Shown piece by piece: positions 62,428 through 62,654 of a stretch of DNA of 62,654 nt; the stretch's first letter is position 1, and the number at the start of each line of letters is the position of its first letter. The stretch is from Enterococcus lemanii (GTDB lineage Bacteria > Bacillota > Bacilli > Lactobacillales > Enterococcaceae). The notes under the pieces are model-generated. The model searched no databases. It was not told the origin of the DNA and worked only from the letters and a program-made list of their open reading frames with translations. The translations under genes and the position numbers were made by a program. The stretch is from the NCBI RefSeq assembly GCF_016909125.1, contig NZ_JAFBFD010000013.1:1-62654 (forward strand), given 5' to 3'.

Positions 62428-62447
62428 TTTTCTCACAATCCTTTAAG

Positions 62448-62498
62448 TTGTCCGTACATGTATTTTAAACGCTCTTAGTTTATTTGTCAACGCTTTCA
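62448..62498 (-). promoter_or_regulatory. Promoter of the araR-BDA operon with cre and AraR box
   Basis: Minus strand: -35 TTGACA (62485-62490), 17 bases, -10 TAAAAT (62462-62467). A perfect cre, TGAAAGCGTTGACA, covers 62485-62498 and includes the -35. Read on the plus strand, TTGTCCGTACAT (62448-62459) resembles the AraR operator core TTGTNCGTACAA and sits at the transcription start. The operon is thus expected to be autorepressed and subject to glucose repression. Confidence 0.8.
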
Positions 62499-62654
62499 CC
62501 AACGAATTATCTATTTTTCTTTTTTTAGTCTGTGACTTTGCATCGTTTTTTTCATTAACCTAAGTGTAAAATATATTGCGGTAGGACTAGAAAAAAAGAA
62601 AGAAGACCATTATTCTTAATGTTAGGTTTAGCGGCCAATAACAAAAAGAGGATG
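62499..62654. other. Right window edge
   Basis: No complete gene. A plus-strand ATG at 62619 opens a short frame (MLGLAANNKKRM) to the window end, preceded only by a weak AAGAAGA site; it could be the start of the next gene. TGTAAAAT near 62570 could be its -10. Confidence 0.25.

Overview
The window reads as chromosomal DNA of a low-GC Gram-positive bacterium of the order Lactobacillales, most likely Enterococcus or a near relative. Reasons: strong AGGAGG-type ribosome binding sites with frequent TTG and GTG starts, CcpA (cre) sites, a glmS ribozyme, TPP and fluoride riboswitches, lipoprotein signal peptides, and arabinose and arabinan genes close in layout and sequence to those of Bacillus and Enterococcus. 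I could not run a database search, so the genus is an inference.

Layout. 1-4.2 kb: leftward thiamine salvage operon (thiW-thiM-thiE-thiD and a ThiZ-like ATPase) behind two TPP riboswitches in series, each with its own terminator. 4.2-8.0 kb: xylA-xylB with a divergent AraC-type regulator. 8.2-10.4 kb: fluoride riboswitch, a cation/proton antiporter and an EamA transporter. 10.5-15.8 kb: xyloside operon (GH43 xylosidase, GPH symporter, GH5) with its AraC regulator. 15.9-18.9 kb: a two-component system followed by two tiny secreted Cys-His proteins under a promoter of the same design. 19.0-21.5 kb: transposase remnant, glmS ribozyme, glmS. 21.5-26.9 kb: leftward operon of a VTC-domain protein, a DUF4956 membrane protein, a beta-helix lipoprotein and a second two-component system, behind a PmrA-box-like direct repeat. 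27-39.3 kb: GNAT acetyltransferase, GH2, paired SEC-C proteins, a GH115 glucuronidase gene broken by an in-frame stop, and GH42, with three AraC regulators. 39.4-43.8 kb: AhpD-like protein and a Gfo/Idh-ThuA-Gfo/Idh sugar-modification cluster with its AraC regulator. 43.9-56.3 kb: arabinan locus (AraNPQ-type ABC importer without its own ATPase, DUF624 protein, three GH43 and two GH51 enzymes, a small zinc-ribbon protein) with a divergent ArsR-type regulator and an aquaporin. 56.4-62.5 kb: galM and the araR-araB-araD-araA operon.

Taken together this is a plant hemicellulose and pectin side-chain island. Xylan and arabinan oligomers are imported, trimmed by cytoplasmic GH43, GH51, GH5, GH115, GH2 and GH42 enzymes, and funnelled through XylAB or AraBAD to the pentose phosphate pathway. 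Local AraC, ArsR or AraR regulators act with CcpA. Between the sugar loci sit two envelope-facing two-component loci, the most likely places for undescribed biology.
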